This document shows, piece after piece, positions 11,204 to 21,764 of a stretch of 64,000 nucleotides of DNA. Where the stretch lies: positions 2,232,001-2,296,000 of the forward strand of contig NC_133166.1 of assembly GCF_040802235.1 (NCBI RefSeq). The letters are read 5' to 3'. Numbering within the stretch: the first letter of the stretch is position 1; each line of letters starts with the position of its first letter. Below the pieces are notes generated by a model. The model was given only the letters and a program-made list of their open reading frames with translations, was not told where the DNA came from and did no database searches. The position numbers were made by a program, and so were the translations under genes. The stretch is from Manis javanica (taxonomy: Eukaryota; Chordata; Mammalia; Pholidota; Manidae).

Positions 11204-12142
11204 ATGGAAGTGGGAAATCTTACTATCTTGACTGAATTCATCTTGGTCGGCTTCTCAGCAGATCCCTGGTGGCAGCTGATTCTATTTGGAATATTTCTGA
11301 TGCTCTACTTAATAACCTTGTTGGGGAACATGACCCTGGTTATCTTAATCCGTATTGACTCTCGCTTGCACACACCCATGTACTTTTTCATTGGCAATCT
11401 GTCGTTCTTGGATTTTTGGTATACTTCTGTGTATACTCCCAAAATCCTGGCCATTTGTGTCTCAGAAGATAAGCGCATCTCCTTGGCAGGATGTGGGGCC
11501 CAGTTTTTCTTCTCCTGTGCTGTAACCTACGCTGAGTGTTACCTCTTAGCAGCCATGGCATATGACCGCCATGCGGCCATCTGTAACCCACTACTTTATT
11601 CAAGTGCTATGTCCAGTTCTCTCTGTACTGCACTCGTTGCTGGGTCCTACATAGGAGGGCTCTTGAATGCCATAGCCCATACTGCCAACACTTTCCGCCT
11701 GAGTTTCTGTGGTAAGAATATTATTGACCACTACTTTTGTGATGTACCACCATTGGTAAAAATGTCCTGTACAGATACTCATGTATATGAAAAAGTCCTC
11801 TTGGGTATGGTGGGCTTCACAGTTCTCTCCAGCATTCTCGCCATCCTGATTTCCTATGTGAACATCCTTCGTGCTATCCTGCGGATCCGCTCGGCCTCAG
11901 GAAGGCGCAAGGCCTTCTCTACCTGTGCTTCTCACCTCATCTCTGTCATGCTCTTCTATGGGTCCTTGCTCTTCACGTACTCAAGGCCAAGTTCCAGTTA
12001 CTCCCTAGGAAGAGACAAATTAGCTTCCCTATTCTATACTGTTGTTAACCCATTGCTCAACCCTCTCATCTATAGCCTGAGAAACAAAGATGTCAAGGAC
12101 GCCTTATGGAAAGCATCGCAGACCATAAGGGCACGGAGATGA
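11204..12142 (+). CDS. OR9G4-like: Olfactory receptor, OR9G4-like gene 1 (intact)
   Basis: This is a seven-transmembrane odorant GPCR of 312 residues, expected at the ciliary membrane of olfactory neurons and coupled to Golf. The first ATG (MEVGNLT) is at 11,204; the upstream in-frame TTG is not a start. Visible hallmarks are an N-glycosylation site N5-L-T, GN at 41-42 in TM1, LHTPMYFF at 55-62, Cys97 of TM3, MAYDRH at 118-123, extracellular-loop cysteines 169, 179 and 189, SY at 217-218 in TM5, [10 protein letters not shown] at 236-245 and NPLIYSLRN at 286-294. His after MAYDR is shared by all three sister genes and, from memory, by human OR9G4. It is a single uninterrupted exon with no sign of decay. 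Family assignment rests on recalled similarity; odorant unknown. Confidence 0.97.
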   Translation: MEVGNLTILTEFILVGFSADPWWQLILFGIFLMLYLITLLGNMTLVILIRIDSRLHTPMYFFIGNLSFLDFWYTSVYTPKILAICVSEDKRISLAGCGAQFFFSCAVTYAECYLLAAMAYDRHAAICNPLLYSSAMSSSLCTALVAGSYIGGLLNAIAHTANTFRLSFCGKNIIDHYFCDVPPLVKMSCTDTHVYEKVLLGMVGFTVLSSILAILISYVNILRAILRIRSASGRRKAFSTCASHLISVMLFYGSLLFTYSRPSSSYSLGRDKLASLFYTVVNPLLNPLIYSLRNKDVKDALWKASQTIRARR

Positions 12143-12977
12143 ATGTGATCTTTCAGCAGAATGTTCTGACTGCACTATCCAAATTATTGGCTTATACACC
12201 TGTTTGTAAACATTGCTATACTTTAAGTAAATACAACTTACTCTTAAAACAATGACACATTGAAGAAACCATTCTTAATTTTTTAAATTATTTTGTTGTG
12301 ATTAAACTGCTTTAAACCCATAATATTGGGTGGTTTGATAATCCACAAGATTGTATTTGGCTTCTTTTCAGAACTAGAGAACTAGAGAACAGGAATTCAA
12401 TGCCAGAAATTCTGGCTTCAAAGGTTCTTAGGCATTTCTTGGGAGAAACAGTGAGTTAAGCCCGAAATGAAATACATATTGTAAAATGCCTTAGAAACTA
12501 ATTTATTTTTTCTTATTTGGTTTTCTTTTTTTGCTTGAGGTGACACAAAAGTTTTCTTGGCGTTAGATACAGGAGAGAATAAGTCTTTACTTAGTTCATT
12601 GTAAGGTTCGCATACAAGGATATTTTCCCCAGCAATCAAAAGAATCAAGGGCAGACATGTAGTAGCTGTATGATGGAGAAAGAAATGAACAAATAGTCAT
12701 AGACAACAGGTAGAGAGAGATAAAGAGATGTTTCCAAAAGCTCAATATCCAAGAGATGATTTAGAATGAAAATCTCTATGAGAAGAAATGATGATACTTA
12801 AGGGTCTGTGAATGTTTGTATTTCTTTGCTTGTTCTGTTCTATGTGTAAATTAGTAAAAAGTAAGAGTGCATTTCATTATGATTCATCACACTTTCCAAG
12901 TTTGTCTTCCTACCTATAAAACATGAGGTTGCACCAACATAAGAAGCCCTGCTGTTGATAACCAAGTGGACTCATTT
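12143..12977. other. OR 3' flank and intergenic DNA
   Basis: The first 200 bases or so are homologous to the 3' flanks of the other two OR9G4-like genes, at 18,767 and 40,235, at a diverged level. From about 12.37 kb it is homologous to 5.27 kb onward. No gene is supported. Confidence 0.6.
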
Positions 12978-13357
12978 GCTAGGGCTGCCATAATATCACG
13001 GACTGGGTGGCTGAACAACAGAAGTTTATTTTCTCATAGTTCAGGAGGCTAAAACGCCAAGATCAAGGTGCCATGGGGGTGGATTTGTTCCGAGGCCTCT
13101 TTCCTTGGGCTGCAGATGCCCTGCTTCTTGCTTTGTCCCCATATGGTGTCTCCTCCATGCACAAAACTTGCTGGAATCTCCTTGTGGGCCCAGATTTCAA
13201 TTTCTTCCAAGACAATGGATTAGGGCTGCCTTTAATCATCTCATTTTAACTCAATCACTTCTATAAAGCTGTATCTGCAAATATGATGACATTCTGAGTA
13301 TGTGGAATTGGAGCTTCAGCATATGAATTTTGAGTGGATTTAGTTCACAACATAACA
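12978..13357 (-). mobile_element. MaLR (MLT1-type) solo LTR fossil, older duplicate
   Basis: This is the diverged copy of the LTR at 6,266-6,657, in the same antisense orientation, with the tgctagggctgccataa edge and an acataacac end. It was duplicated with the older 6.7-kb unit, so its divergence from the first copy dates that duplication rather than the insertion. Confidence 0.83.
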
Positions 13358-16300
13358 CAAAGAACTGATAGGAGTTTCCTGATGAATGAGACAAGGAAGA
13401 GTAGCCTGGGCAGAGAAAGGGGCATATAGGAAGGACACAATATATGGACACGTGATATGTTCTGAAAAAGTGTAAGAAAGACCAACTGTAAAGTTTCTAT
13501 TATATGACACACTTAATAATTTTATTGTGACATAGATCCATTAATACAGTGTAGTCTGAATAAAATATGCCTTTTTTCACCATGTCCTAATTAATTTATA
13601 ATTATCCATACCCCACATGAACTCTAATTGGTTCTTTGGAGACTGAGATACATAATTCTGAGCCGCTCTGTGGAGGCAGTCCCAAAGGGCTCTCGAAGAA
13701 ATGCATAACATGTCCAATAAAGCATGGCAAAGCAGTCAAAGAGTGTCCATTCCAGTATTTCCTGATCAAGGGTAAGCACATGGGATGAGGGGAATGTAGG
13801 AGGTATGGCTTCTCTGTGACCTCAGCTACTGTTAGAGTGAAGATACAGAGTCTGGGCTGGCTTGCAAAGGATTATTATTAGCCAACCACACACACATACA
13901 CTCACATACACACTCTTCTGAAGAGAGTTCCAACTCATGATCCATGTGACCTTCTAGAATTTGAAACTCAGTCTGGTAGTTATGAGGGGGCGTCCTATGT
14001 TCACTCACACAGTGGAGAAATCAAGAGGCCAAGACACTGTGACCTGGACATGCTTTCTAACTCTAGTGGCTGTGGTCCTCCCTGCCCTCCAGACTGTGTG
14101 TGATGTTTTCACCTCTTGCTACTCATTTTCAGGTGCTAGAGGGACACATTCTTCCTCAGAATTTTCAGGGAATTCTTAATTCAGTGGAGGGGCTGTTAGC
14201 AGAACAGCCACAGGAAACATACACCTTGGAAGCCCTTTTCCATGGGACACTTCAGAGAAATTGGCTCTGCCTTTTTCTGTGTCTTTTCCATCACATTCTT
14301 TGCCTTGTTGCAGTTTATTTCAAAATCAACATGAACTGGAGGTCTTGCTTATGACCCTCCCTCTTTGGTTTACCCTCTTTCCTAGTGACACAGCGCCCTG
14401 AGCCAGGAGAGCCACCTGAGTGTAGGTTTGTGCTGAATAGTTTGTGCTCAGCAAGACGGAGACAATACTTCGGGTAAATCCATTTCAAGGTATAATTATT
14501 TGTTTCTTCTAGAATTTTTTATTTTTAGGTGCTAAATTTTTATTTTAGGTGCTAATATTTATTAGGTGCTAATTAATTGCTAAGAAGTATTCTATATGCT
14601 GGGATATAGCAGTAAACAAAAGAGAGAAATCTTGCTGACCCATGTTTTTGCATTCTGATCGGGAAAAATGGACAATAAATATAGTGAAGTAGAGTTGGAT
14701 GTTGACACTAAGACTTGGGGAAAATAAATCTTAACTGAGCAGAGTAGGAAGATGGTATTGTTGGTGGGAAGAGGGCGTGGAATCTAAAGTGGAGTGATGA
14801 GGATGGGCCTTAAACAGAACTTAGAGCGACTTACAGGAGATGATGCTGTGAACCTTGCAAATGTCTGGGGAATGGTGTTTCAGGCCAAGGAATAGATAGT
14901 TTGTAATTAATTCTGAGCAAGGCTGCTGGTTTAGAAAAGAGTGAGAACGTCAGCAGTGTTGGAACAGAATGAAAGTGGGCATAAGTCTTAGGAGATAAGT
15001 CCTGTAGATAACAGATGTCCTGGTCATAAGTGTTCTCTGGGCCATTGTATAGAATTTCACTTTAATCTAGAATAAATTGGCAGCATATGTAGCATTGTTT
15101 TAAGTCTAGGAGTGTCATGACATGCTTATTTTTTTAAGGTGCGATCCCAACTGATACACTGAAATAGATTATAGAGGGTCAGGTGTGTTACCTGTCAGAA
15201 GGATATTGCAATAACCTTGGCAGAACAAGGTGGTGGCTTGGATCGGGTGTGGAGGTGGTGAGATGCGCTCTGATTCCTAAGTGGCTTCTGAGACGCTCTT
15301 TCTTCTCCTTGAACTGAGCCCGCCCTCCCCTTACTCATACCTTGGCTACCATCAGGCTCATTGTTCAGGTCTCATTTAAACATCTCTTCTTCTGGGAAGA
15401 CTGAGCAGGAGGCCCAAAGAAGTAGTTTTTTTTCAGTTAATTGCCTCTTTTGAAGGTACTACTCAAAGAGCAGTGATTTGCTCTAAGAGGTCATTTCCAT
15501 TTTCCTAATTATATTGTATAAAGATAAGCTTAATACATTCCAGATATTTTTCATTTCTAGACAAGTGATAATATAGCAGAAAAAGTACATAGTAACTGTT
15601 GAGATGGTAGCTATTACCCATCGTTTTATATATCTTAAGTTTAATAACCAAAAATTCCTGACAAGATTATTCTACTCAACTTTGAGGAGATTCAGAAAAA
15701 AACTTACAGTGCACAAAAGAATACTGGCACAGTAGCATACATGTGAAGCTCCCAGGATGTGTGAGATTATTATGGCAAAATCAATCATGTGAGTAATTTA
15801 GTTTGGGGTAATATTGAATAGATGAAGACAAATGGTAAGAGAGAAGGTTATAAAGGTAAATTAAAGCCATCTTATGAAACACTGGGTGTAGAACTAAAGC
15901 CTCTGTGTCTTGTGTGCTAATGGGAGAGCTCCATTATATTCTAGTAGTTACTAAACGGAAAGATCTTCAACATTCCAAGGTGAATTTTTTTGTGTCACCA
16001 AGCAAGTCTTGTGTTCTCTGAACATCATCAACTGAACACCAGCTGAACATCATCTCATTTGACAAATGAGAATATGCAATATTTAAAGATTAAGATACTT
16101 GCTTCCTAATTAGCAGTAATTGAAGACCTTGAGGGAGAAAACTGGCATTTGCATTCTAGTTATAAACTGACTCTGGCTTAGCTGAAAAGTAAATATTGAA
16201 GTAAAGTGCAATCCTGTGTTGGTTTTAGCTTGCCCTCACGGAGGGTAAGGCAGTTGGTCACTGGGGCCCTAATTCTATGTTTTAAATTAGACATCTTTTA

Positions 16301-17156
16301 ACTTGTCTCTGAGAGCATTAGTGTTTCATGATGTGAACTTTGAAGGATTCAGTCAATGCTTGACAACAAAAATTTGGTTTTTCCTAAAGTTTATCAACCT
16401 CTGTATAAAAAATGCCTGAACTATGTATCTAAATCTCAATTGATAGAAAGCGGGGAGAAAAGTGATCTTTAAATGAAAGGATTTCTGAAAGAAATTCAGG
16501 TTGTCAGGGGATTATAATTTGCCTTAGATAGGAGAACCAGAGAGAAACAATTCTGTTATCAAATACGTAAATGGTGGAATAGCTGAGAGAATATACTTAC
16601 ACTTGATCAAGAAAATTCTCGGTTCAAATACCAGCTCTGCTGTTGACCAATTCTGTGACCTTGGATTTATTTCCTAAACTCCATTAGGATCATTGCAGTA
16701 CTTAACATATAAAAACATGGAAAGGTTTAAATAGACTAAGATTAGGATTTAGAATATTAACTGACGTATGTGTGTGTGTGTGAAAAAAATATATAATCTA
16801 TATAGAAATATATGTATTTCTATTTGTACTAACAATAATAGGAATAGTGCAGTGTATTGGTATTAGTGTAATTATCAGTACAATGCCTGACACAAAATCT
16901 AACAATAATATATGAAGCAGCTTTTTAGTGCTCACTATGGGCCTAACATTAGCCTGGGTGTTTTTATGAATATCTTCTTTATCCAATCAGCCAACCTGTA
17001 AGGGGCATCATTTTTCTTGTCTGTTTTTGTCTGTTTCGTGAGACTAAGGGATGTGCCTTGCATTAAACAATGAATAAGTGAAAGCGCTAATTTGAAAATC
17101 AGATTCTAACACCAATTCCTGTGGTCTTCCTATTATGAAAAACCTGAAAAACCTGG
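13358..17156. other. Intergenic DNA of older duplicate unit 2
   Basis: No gene is supported. Contents are a short CA-rich microsatellite at 13,886-13,914, an ancient repeat at about 14,513-15,270, a unit-specific segment at 15.29-15.77 kb that may be L2-derived (ggtctcatttaaacatctcttcttctgggaag), a MIR fossil at about 16,612-16,760 and a short TG run at 16,767-16,782. Confidence 0.55.
14513..14577 (+). repeat. Local tandem micro-duplication, about three units of 17-22 bases
   Basis: The motif aggtgctaa with an adjoining T-rich stretch occurs three times in a row (tttttaggtgctaaa / ttttaggtgctaata / tattaggtgctaatt). The homologous sites at 7.80 and 35.89 kb have one unit, so the expansion is specific to this duplicate. 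Confidence 0.75.
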
Positions 17157-17700
17157 ACTGCATCACTGATGGAACAACCAAGCAGCACTCGGAGGTCTTG
17201 GAGTGCTGAGGTTTTATTTTCACACCGGCGAGCTCAGAGGGGAGTCATCTCCCAAGGTCTGAGCCCTGAGCAAAGGCTAGGGGAGCAATATGTATCTTTC
17301 TGCTTCTGTATCTGCAACATTTCTATGTGCACAGCAAGCAAGCAAGGGGGCGCACCTTTAGGGAGTGAGCTTAGGGAGTGAGTGCCTGGCAGAGCGGGAA
17401 GGTAAAGGAGTTTCTGTTGTTTTTGCTAAGAAGAGAAGCAGAAGAGAGTCACGTGGACTAACTAGACTGCTGACCTTGTAAATTTTTCTCTATATTACCC
17501 AGTCACAGGCTGAACTTTCATTTTTGAGTCATTAGTCACGGGGATGAAAGCACAGCACAGTCTGTAATATCTGAGTTGACACACAGCAACTGCACTAACT
17601 GGGGTGAGCACCTAATAATGCAGATGACTTTGCTGTATACTTGAAACCAAAATCATATTATATATCAACTAACTTCAATAAAAATACTTAAATAAAAAAT
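17157..17700. mobile_element. Unit-specific insertion upstream of OR gene 2; part looks like an L1 3' end
   Basis: Sequence upstream of gene 1 aligns on either side of this block (about 11.03-11.10 kb left, 11.11 kb right) but lacks it. The right part (ttgaaaccaaaatcatattatatatcaac then ttcaataaaaatac and an A-rich tail) resembles a common L1 3' end on the + strand. The left part, 17,163-17,600, is more GC-rich and unrecognised, possibly an LTR fragment. No clear target-site duplication was found, so it may be two nested pieces. Confidence 0.5.
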
Positions 17701-17789
17701 AAGAACATCTATAAGCTACCTAGGAATTGCTTACCTAATTGATAACTTTGTTAATGTCTTACAATAGAAAAATGACAAAGTAATTTTTT

Positions 17790-17809
17790 TCCCTCGAAGT
17801 TTTTATCAG
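17790..17809 (+). promoter_or_regulatory. Putative 5' UTR splice acceptor of OR gene 2
   Basis: A pyrimidine-rich tract (ttttttccctcg...ttttatcag) ends in AG at 17,808-17,809, 18 bases before the ATG. It sits at the same place as the acceptors proposed for genes 1 and 3. Prediction only. Confidence 0.45.
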
Positions 17810-17827
17810 ACTCTCTCCTCTCTGGAC

Positions 17828-18766
17828 ATGGAAGTGGGAAATCTCACTATCCTGACTGAATTCATCTTGGTGGGCTTCACAGCAGATCCCCGGTGGCAGC
17901 TGATTCTATTTGGAATATTTCTGATGCTCTACTTGATAACCTTGTCGGGGAACATGACCCTGGTTATCTTAATCCGTACTGATTCCCGCCTGCACACACC
18001 TATGTACTTTTTCATTGGCAATCTGTCTTTCTTGGATTTTTGGTACACCTCTGTGTATACTCCCAAAATCCTGGCCAATTGTATCTCAGAAGATAAGCGC
18101 ATCTCCTTGGCCGGGTGTGGAGCCCAGTTATTCTTTTCTTGTGTTGTAGCCTACGCTGAGTGTTACCTCCTAGCGGCCATGGCGTATGACCGCCATGCCG
18201 CCATCTGTAACCCACTAATTTATTCAAGTGTTATGTCCAGTTCTCTCTGTACTGCACTCGTTGCTGGCTCCTACATAGGAGGGCTCTTGAATGCCATAGC
18301 CCATACTGCCAACACTTTCCGCCTGAGTTTCTGTGGTAAGAATATCATTGACCACTTCTTCTGTGATGCACCACCACTGGTAAAAATGTCTTGTACAGAT
18401 ACCCATGTCTATGAAAAAGTGCTCCTAGGTGTGGTGGGCTTCACGGTCCTCTCCAGCATTCTCGCCATCCTGATTTCCTATGTGAACATCCTTCTGGCTA
18501 TCCTGAGGATTCGCTCGGCCTCAGGAAGGCGCAAGGCCTTCTCTACCTGTGCTTCTCACCTCATCTCTGTCATGTTCTTCTATGGATCCTTGCTGTTCAT
18601 GTACTCAAGGCCAAGTTCTACGTACTCTCTGGAGAGAGACAAAGTGGCTGCTCTGTTTTACACTGTGATCAACCCATTGCTCAACCCTCTCATCTATAGC
18701 CTGAGAAACAAAGATGTCAAAGAGGCTTTCCATAGAGCAATACAGACCATAAAGGCACTGAGATGA
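17828..18766 (+). CDS. OR9G4-like: Olfactory receptor, OR9G4-like gene 2 (intact)
   Basis: This gene codes for a 312-residue odorant GPCR, one exon, starting at the first in-frame ATG (MEVGNLT). All OR hallmarks are present at the same positions as in gene 1: N5-[20 protein letters not shown], the three extracellular-loop cysteines, [18 protein letters not shown] and NPLIYSLRN. It differs from gene 1 mostly by scattered substitutions, for example Ile/Leu changes around residue 131 and a changed C-terminus ([13 protein letters not shown]). Among the three sister genes its TM6-TM7 part ([21 protein letters not shown]) looks closest to my memory of human OR9G4, so it is a reasonable candidate for the ortholog-like member. 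Its upstream region carries a unique 0.5-kb insertion. Ligand unknown. Confidence 0.97.
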   Translation: MEVGNLTILTEFILVGFTADPRWQLILFGIFLMLYLITLSGNMTLVILIRTDSRLHTPMYFFIGNLSFLDFWYTSVYTPKILANCISEDKRISLAGCGAQLFFSCVVAYAECYLLAAMAYDRHAAICNPLIYSSVMSSSLCTALVAGSYIGGLLNAIAHTANTFRLSFCGKNIIDHFFCDAPPLVKMSCTDTHVYEKVLLGVVGFTVLSSILAILISYVNILLAILRIRSASGRRKAFSTCASHLISVMFFYGSLLFMYSRPSSTYSLERDKVAALFYTVINPLLNPLIYSLRNKDVKEAFHRAIQTIKALR

Positions 18767-19162
18767 TTGTGATCTTTTGCATAATGCTCTGATTGCATTC
18801 TCCAAATTAGTGGCTTTTACTCACGTTTGTAAATATTGCAATATTTCTATAAATACGAATTATATTTAAAACAATGATGCATTGATCAAATCACTCTTTA
18901 TTGGATGATTGTTGGGGGATTAAATCATCTTCAGCCTGTAATATTGGGTGGTTTGATGTTCCACTAAATTGTATTTTAATCCTTTACAGAACCAGATATT
19001 CATAAAATTATCTTCTTGAATATCTTTGGGAAATCTTGGAAAGAGAAGCGTAATTGGATGATTGTATTCATGGTTTGACTTAGAAGCTTAGTGACCAAAC
19101 TTTATCATGAGGAAAAAAGATCTGGATTAGTTCAAGAGCTGGAAATTTACATGAGATTTTTT
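18767..19162. other. 3' flank of OR gene 2
   Basis: The sequence is diverged but alignable to the 3' flank of gene 3 (40,235 onward). The homology continues on the far side of the L1 insert to about 20.52 kb, which pairs with 41.81 kb. No gene is seen. Confidence 0.6.
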
Positions 19163-19374
19163 AAATATGTATTTTTTTTCATACATATATGGCTATGATT
19201 CTGGATTTATTCTGTTCTTTTGATCAATTTTTTTTAATTTTTTATTGAAGGGTAGTTGACACACAGTATTACATTAGTTTCAGGTGTACCACACAGTGAT
19301 TCAACATTTATATACAGGATAATTCTAGCTACCAGCTATCACCAAAGTTCTTACAATATTAAATATGTATTTTT
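19163..19374 (-). mobile_element. 5'-truncated L1 insert with target-site duplication and candidate 3' transduction
   Basis: AAATATGTATTTTT occurs at 19,163-19,176 and again at 19,361-19,374, and the homologous site near 40.64-40.66 kb is unoccupied. Between them, on the reverse strand, is an old-style L1 3' end (19,236-19,360), then an A-rich stretch, then about 47 bases of non-L1 sequence (19,180-19,226) holding an AATAAA signal (TTTATT at 19,206-19,211), then a second poly(A) (19,172-19,179) next to the duplication. Two poly(A) tracts around unique DNA are the hallmark of L1 3' transduction. The L1 part is severely 5' truncated and has no coding capacity. Confidence 0.75.
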
Positions 19375-20734
19375 AAGAAGGCATCCCTTCCTTATTCCTT
19401 CATAAAGCTCTAATGTGTGTAAACAAGATACCTGTGTAAACCTTGTGCCTTCTACATCAATTAAACGTTAGACAAATCTTTGAGTTATTGAGATTACATA
19501 AGCAAGCCAATAAACCAATACCTTTCTAAATCAATGGAGAAATATGTGTCTCCAGAACTGTATATCACCCTAAAGGAGAGACCTGTTCACAGGGAATAAA
19601 CACTCTGACATTCTGTCCACCACTTCATGCCACCACATATTCCCATGAAGGAAACTATGAACCCCAGGGGGAACATACTGAATTAAACAAAGGTACAGAC
19701 CCATCCCCACTATGTTCTAGAGCCAGTGCTGCTGCTTTTTTGTTCCACCAGAAGATTTCAAGTACCAAGAAAGTTACCTCTCGATATTCAATAGCTGGCA
19801 GGTTTGGTTGATGCCTTTTTCAATTCTTTCTATAACAATGCTGCAAATAAAGGTTAATTATTCCAGTTTTTAAATGAAGCATTTGTGCCTTGGAAGTCAG
19901 AGGTTTGTGATTGAAGATTCTAGCTATCATTGTAATGAGCACATTTAAAAAATGCATTTAAATAAAAATTTTAGACCAAGTAGCTCTGATATTCTGATCT
20001 TCCTTTTTGTCTGCATTCACTAAATAACCCACCACACCTTCTCTCTTTTCATCAAATAGTCTTAATGTTCCTTATTCTTCCATTTACACAGAAATTCTGT
20101 AAACAATGGACAGGAAGTTAGGGGTGAATTCCACATATGTCCAGAATCCATACAACATTTTCTTTATATTCCCATAAAACTCATCATGTAGGGGAAACAA
20201 AAATGGGTCAGTGTCAGGGGAGAGTTAGTAAATTAATGTTTAATCCCTTGAGATCCAGAAGCAATATGTCTTGTTTTATTTTACATTAGGCTCTGATGCT
20301 GCTTTTTATAAAGTATATTGATATTCAATTAATCAAAATATTTTGATATAGAGAATAACAGTCACTAAAGCAAATCAAATTCATACACACATCTTTCCAC
20401 TGGATTTCTTTGAATTAAAATAAATTATTTCTAATCCAGGACCTCCAGCTTCCCCGGAGCAAACCGTTTTCTCTGAGAACTGATTAGAGAAATTTGTTTC
20501 AATTTAGACTTCAGATTGTCTTAACCTACAGAGTTTTTTTCAGAGCTTTTTCTCATCTTTATTTTTCAGACTGTGGATCTTGCAGAACAGCATAGGGAAC
20601 AGCACAGAGTAAAATGGAGACACCGTCTCACATCCAGGTTGTCACCTGTACTTCTGACCAATTGACTACCAATCAGAGATTCTAATGTTCCTTCCGTTTG
20701 ATTAATTTGCTGGAAAAGTGGCTCAAGAACTCAA
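19375..20734. other. Diverged paralogous intergenic DNA
   Basis: This is alignable to 40.66-41.81 kb with many substitutions, for example the shared segments around 19.56/40.83 kb and 20.04/41.33 kb. The homology ends near 20.52 kb, exactly where the retroviral fossil begins in the partner. No gene is supported. Confidence 0.6.
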
Positions 20735-21260
20735 AGAAACATTTCACTTGCTATATTAGTGTTTTATTATAAAGGATATATATAATTCAGGGATAGCCAG
20801 AGGGAAGAGATGCATAGGGCAAAGTACGGGGAAAGGGTGCAGAGCTTGCGGGCTCTCTGAGTGTGCCGGATCTCCAGGGTGCTTACCAGCCTGGAAGCTC
20901 TTAGAACCTTGTCTTTCTGAGTTTTTATGGAGGAGTGATTGAGTTCAATCTGCATCTCCTCTTCCTTCCCTTGAGGTCAGGGAGTTGGACTGGAAGTTCC
21001 AACCCTCTAATCACAGGCTGGTTCCCCTGCCCACCAGCCCCCTTAGGTGATGTAGGGCTCTCCAAAAGTCACTGCACTAACTAAACAAAAGCCTTCTTCA
21101 CAGCTCTCGTCACCTAGAAAATCCCAAGTGCTTGTAGGAGCTTGGTGCTTGGTATGGAGACAAAGAACAAATATATTTTTCTTATAAATTCCGATACTAC
21201 AGGAAGTGACAGGGAAATGAATGACTAGAGATATATGTAAAATTTGCAATATAATAAATG
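20735..21260 (-). mobile_element. Probable solo LTR-type fossil, family uncertain
   Basis: The block has higher GC than its surroundings and reads like an antisense LTR known across mammals: gatagccagagggaagagatgcatagggcaaagta, then ggaagctc, tttttatggagg, gaagttccaaccctctaatcacaggctg and ttcccctgcccaccagccccc. I recall the pattern as a common old LTR but cannot name the family. No internal region is attached. Edges are approximate. Confidence 0.5.
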
Positions 21261-21764
21261 CTGCAAAGTAGGGATTCTTGGTCATGGATATTTGAAGGCT
21301 GTGAATGTTTAAAAGTATTCAGAGCAGCAGAACCTGCTAATGAACAGTTTTTTTTTCCTGCAGTACCATTTTTTTATTGAAGTATCACTGATATACAATC
21401 TTTTTTAAAATTATTTTCTTTGTTTATAAAGGTATCATTGATATACAATCTTATGAAAGTTTCACATGAAAAACAATGTAGTACTACATTCACCCATATC
21501 ATCGAGTACTCCCCCACACCCCATTACAGTCACTGTCCATCAGTGTAGTAAGATGCCACAGAGTTATGACTTGTCTTCTCTGTGCTACACTGTCTTCCCC
21601 ATGATTCCCACCCCCCATCATATGTACTAATCATAATACCCCTCAATCCTCTTCCCCCTCCCTCCACACCCACCCTCCCACACCCTTCCCCTTTAGTAAC
21701 TGCTAGTACCTACTTGGAGTCTGTGAGTCTGCTGCTGTTTCATTCCTTCAGTTTTGCTTTGATG

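Larger units (their letters stand above)
1..12142. repeat. Recent tandem segmental duplication, copy 1 (left end outside window)
   Basis: The first bases of the window recur at 28,089 and the match continues almost base for base through the OR pseudogene, the MaLR LTR fossils and the upstream region of the OR gene. The offset drifts from 28,088 to 28,081, then 28,093 and 28,092 because of small indels. By eye, mismatches and indels are commonest in the first 3.5 kb and very rare from about 8.15 to 11.26 kb. Beyond about 11.26 kb, inside the OR coding exon, the match drops to older-paralog level. The left edge cannot be placed because copy 1 begins before the window. Such near-identity implies recent duplication or recent conversion. 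Confidence 0.93.
5270..12142. repeat. Older tandem duplication, unit 1 (intergenic region plus OR)
   Basis: This block is homologous to about 12,370-18,766, but clearly diverged by substitutions and indels. Shared landmarks in the same order are a region ending in a caccaacata-type segment, an antisense MLT1-type LTR (6,266 and 12,978), a segment matching 7.26 kb and 13.98 kb, an ancient repeat (7.79 and 14.51 kb), a MIR-like segment (10.54 and 16.61 kb) and the OR coding exon. Because the LTR and the older repeats are in both units, they inserted before this duplication. The middle differs: 8.52-9.51 kb has no counterpart in unit 2, and 15.29-15.77 kb none here. Confidence 0.85.
12370..18766. 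repeat. Older tandem duplication, unit 2
   Basis: This is the diverged partner of 5,270-12,142, and it ends with the second intact OR9G4-like gene. It contains an extra insertion of roughly 0.5 kb at 17.16-17.70 kb, just upstream of the OR, that is missing from the equivalent place upstream of 11.2 kb. It lacks the composite inverted-plus-direct insertion seen at 9.80-9.98 kb. It was not copied in the recent 28-kb event seen here, which fixes the order: older 6.7-kb duplication first, composite insertion next, 28-kb duplication last. Confidence 0.83.

Noticed and set aside
21344-21361. Possible second 3' transduction at the end of the reverse-strand L1 (12 bases between two A-runs)
   Set aside because: Too short, and no target-site duplication could be found to fix the element's end; left as an uncertain tail.
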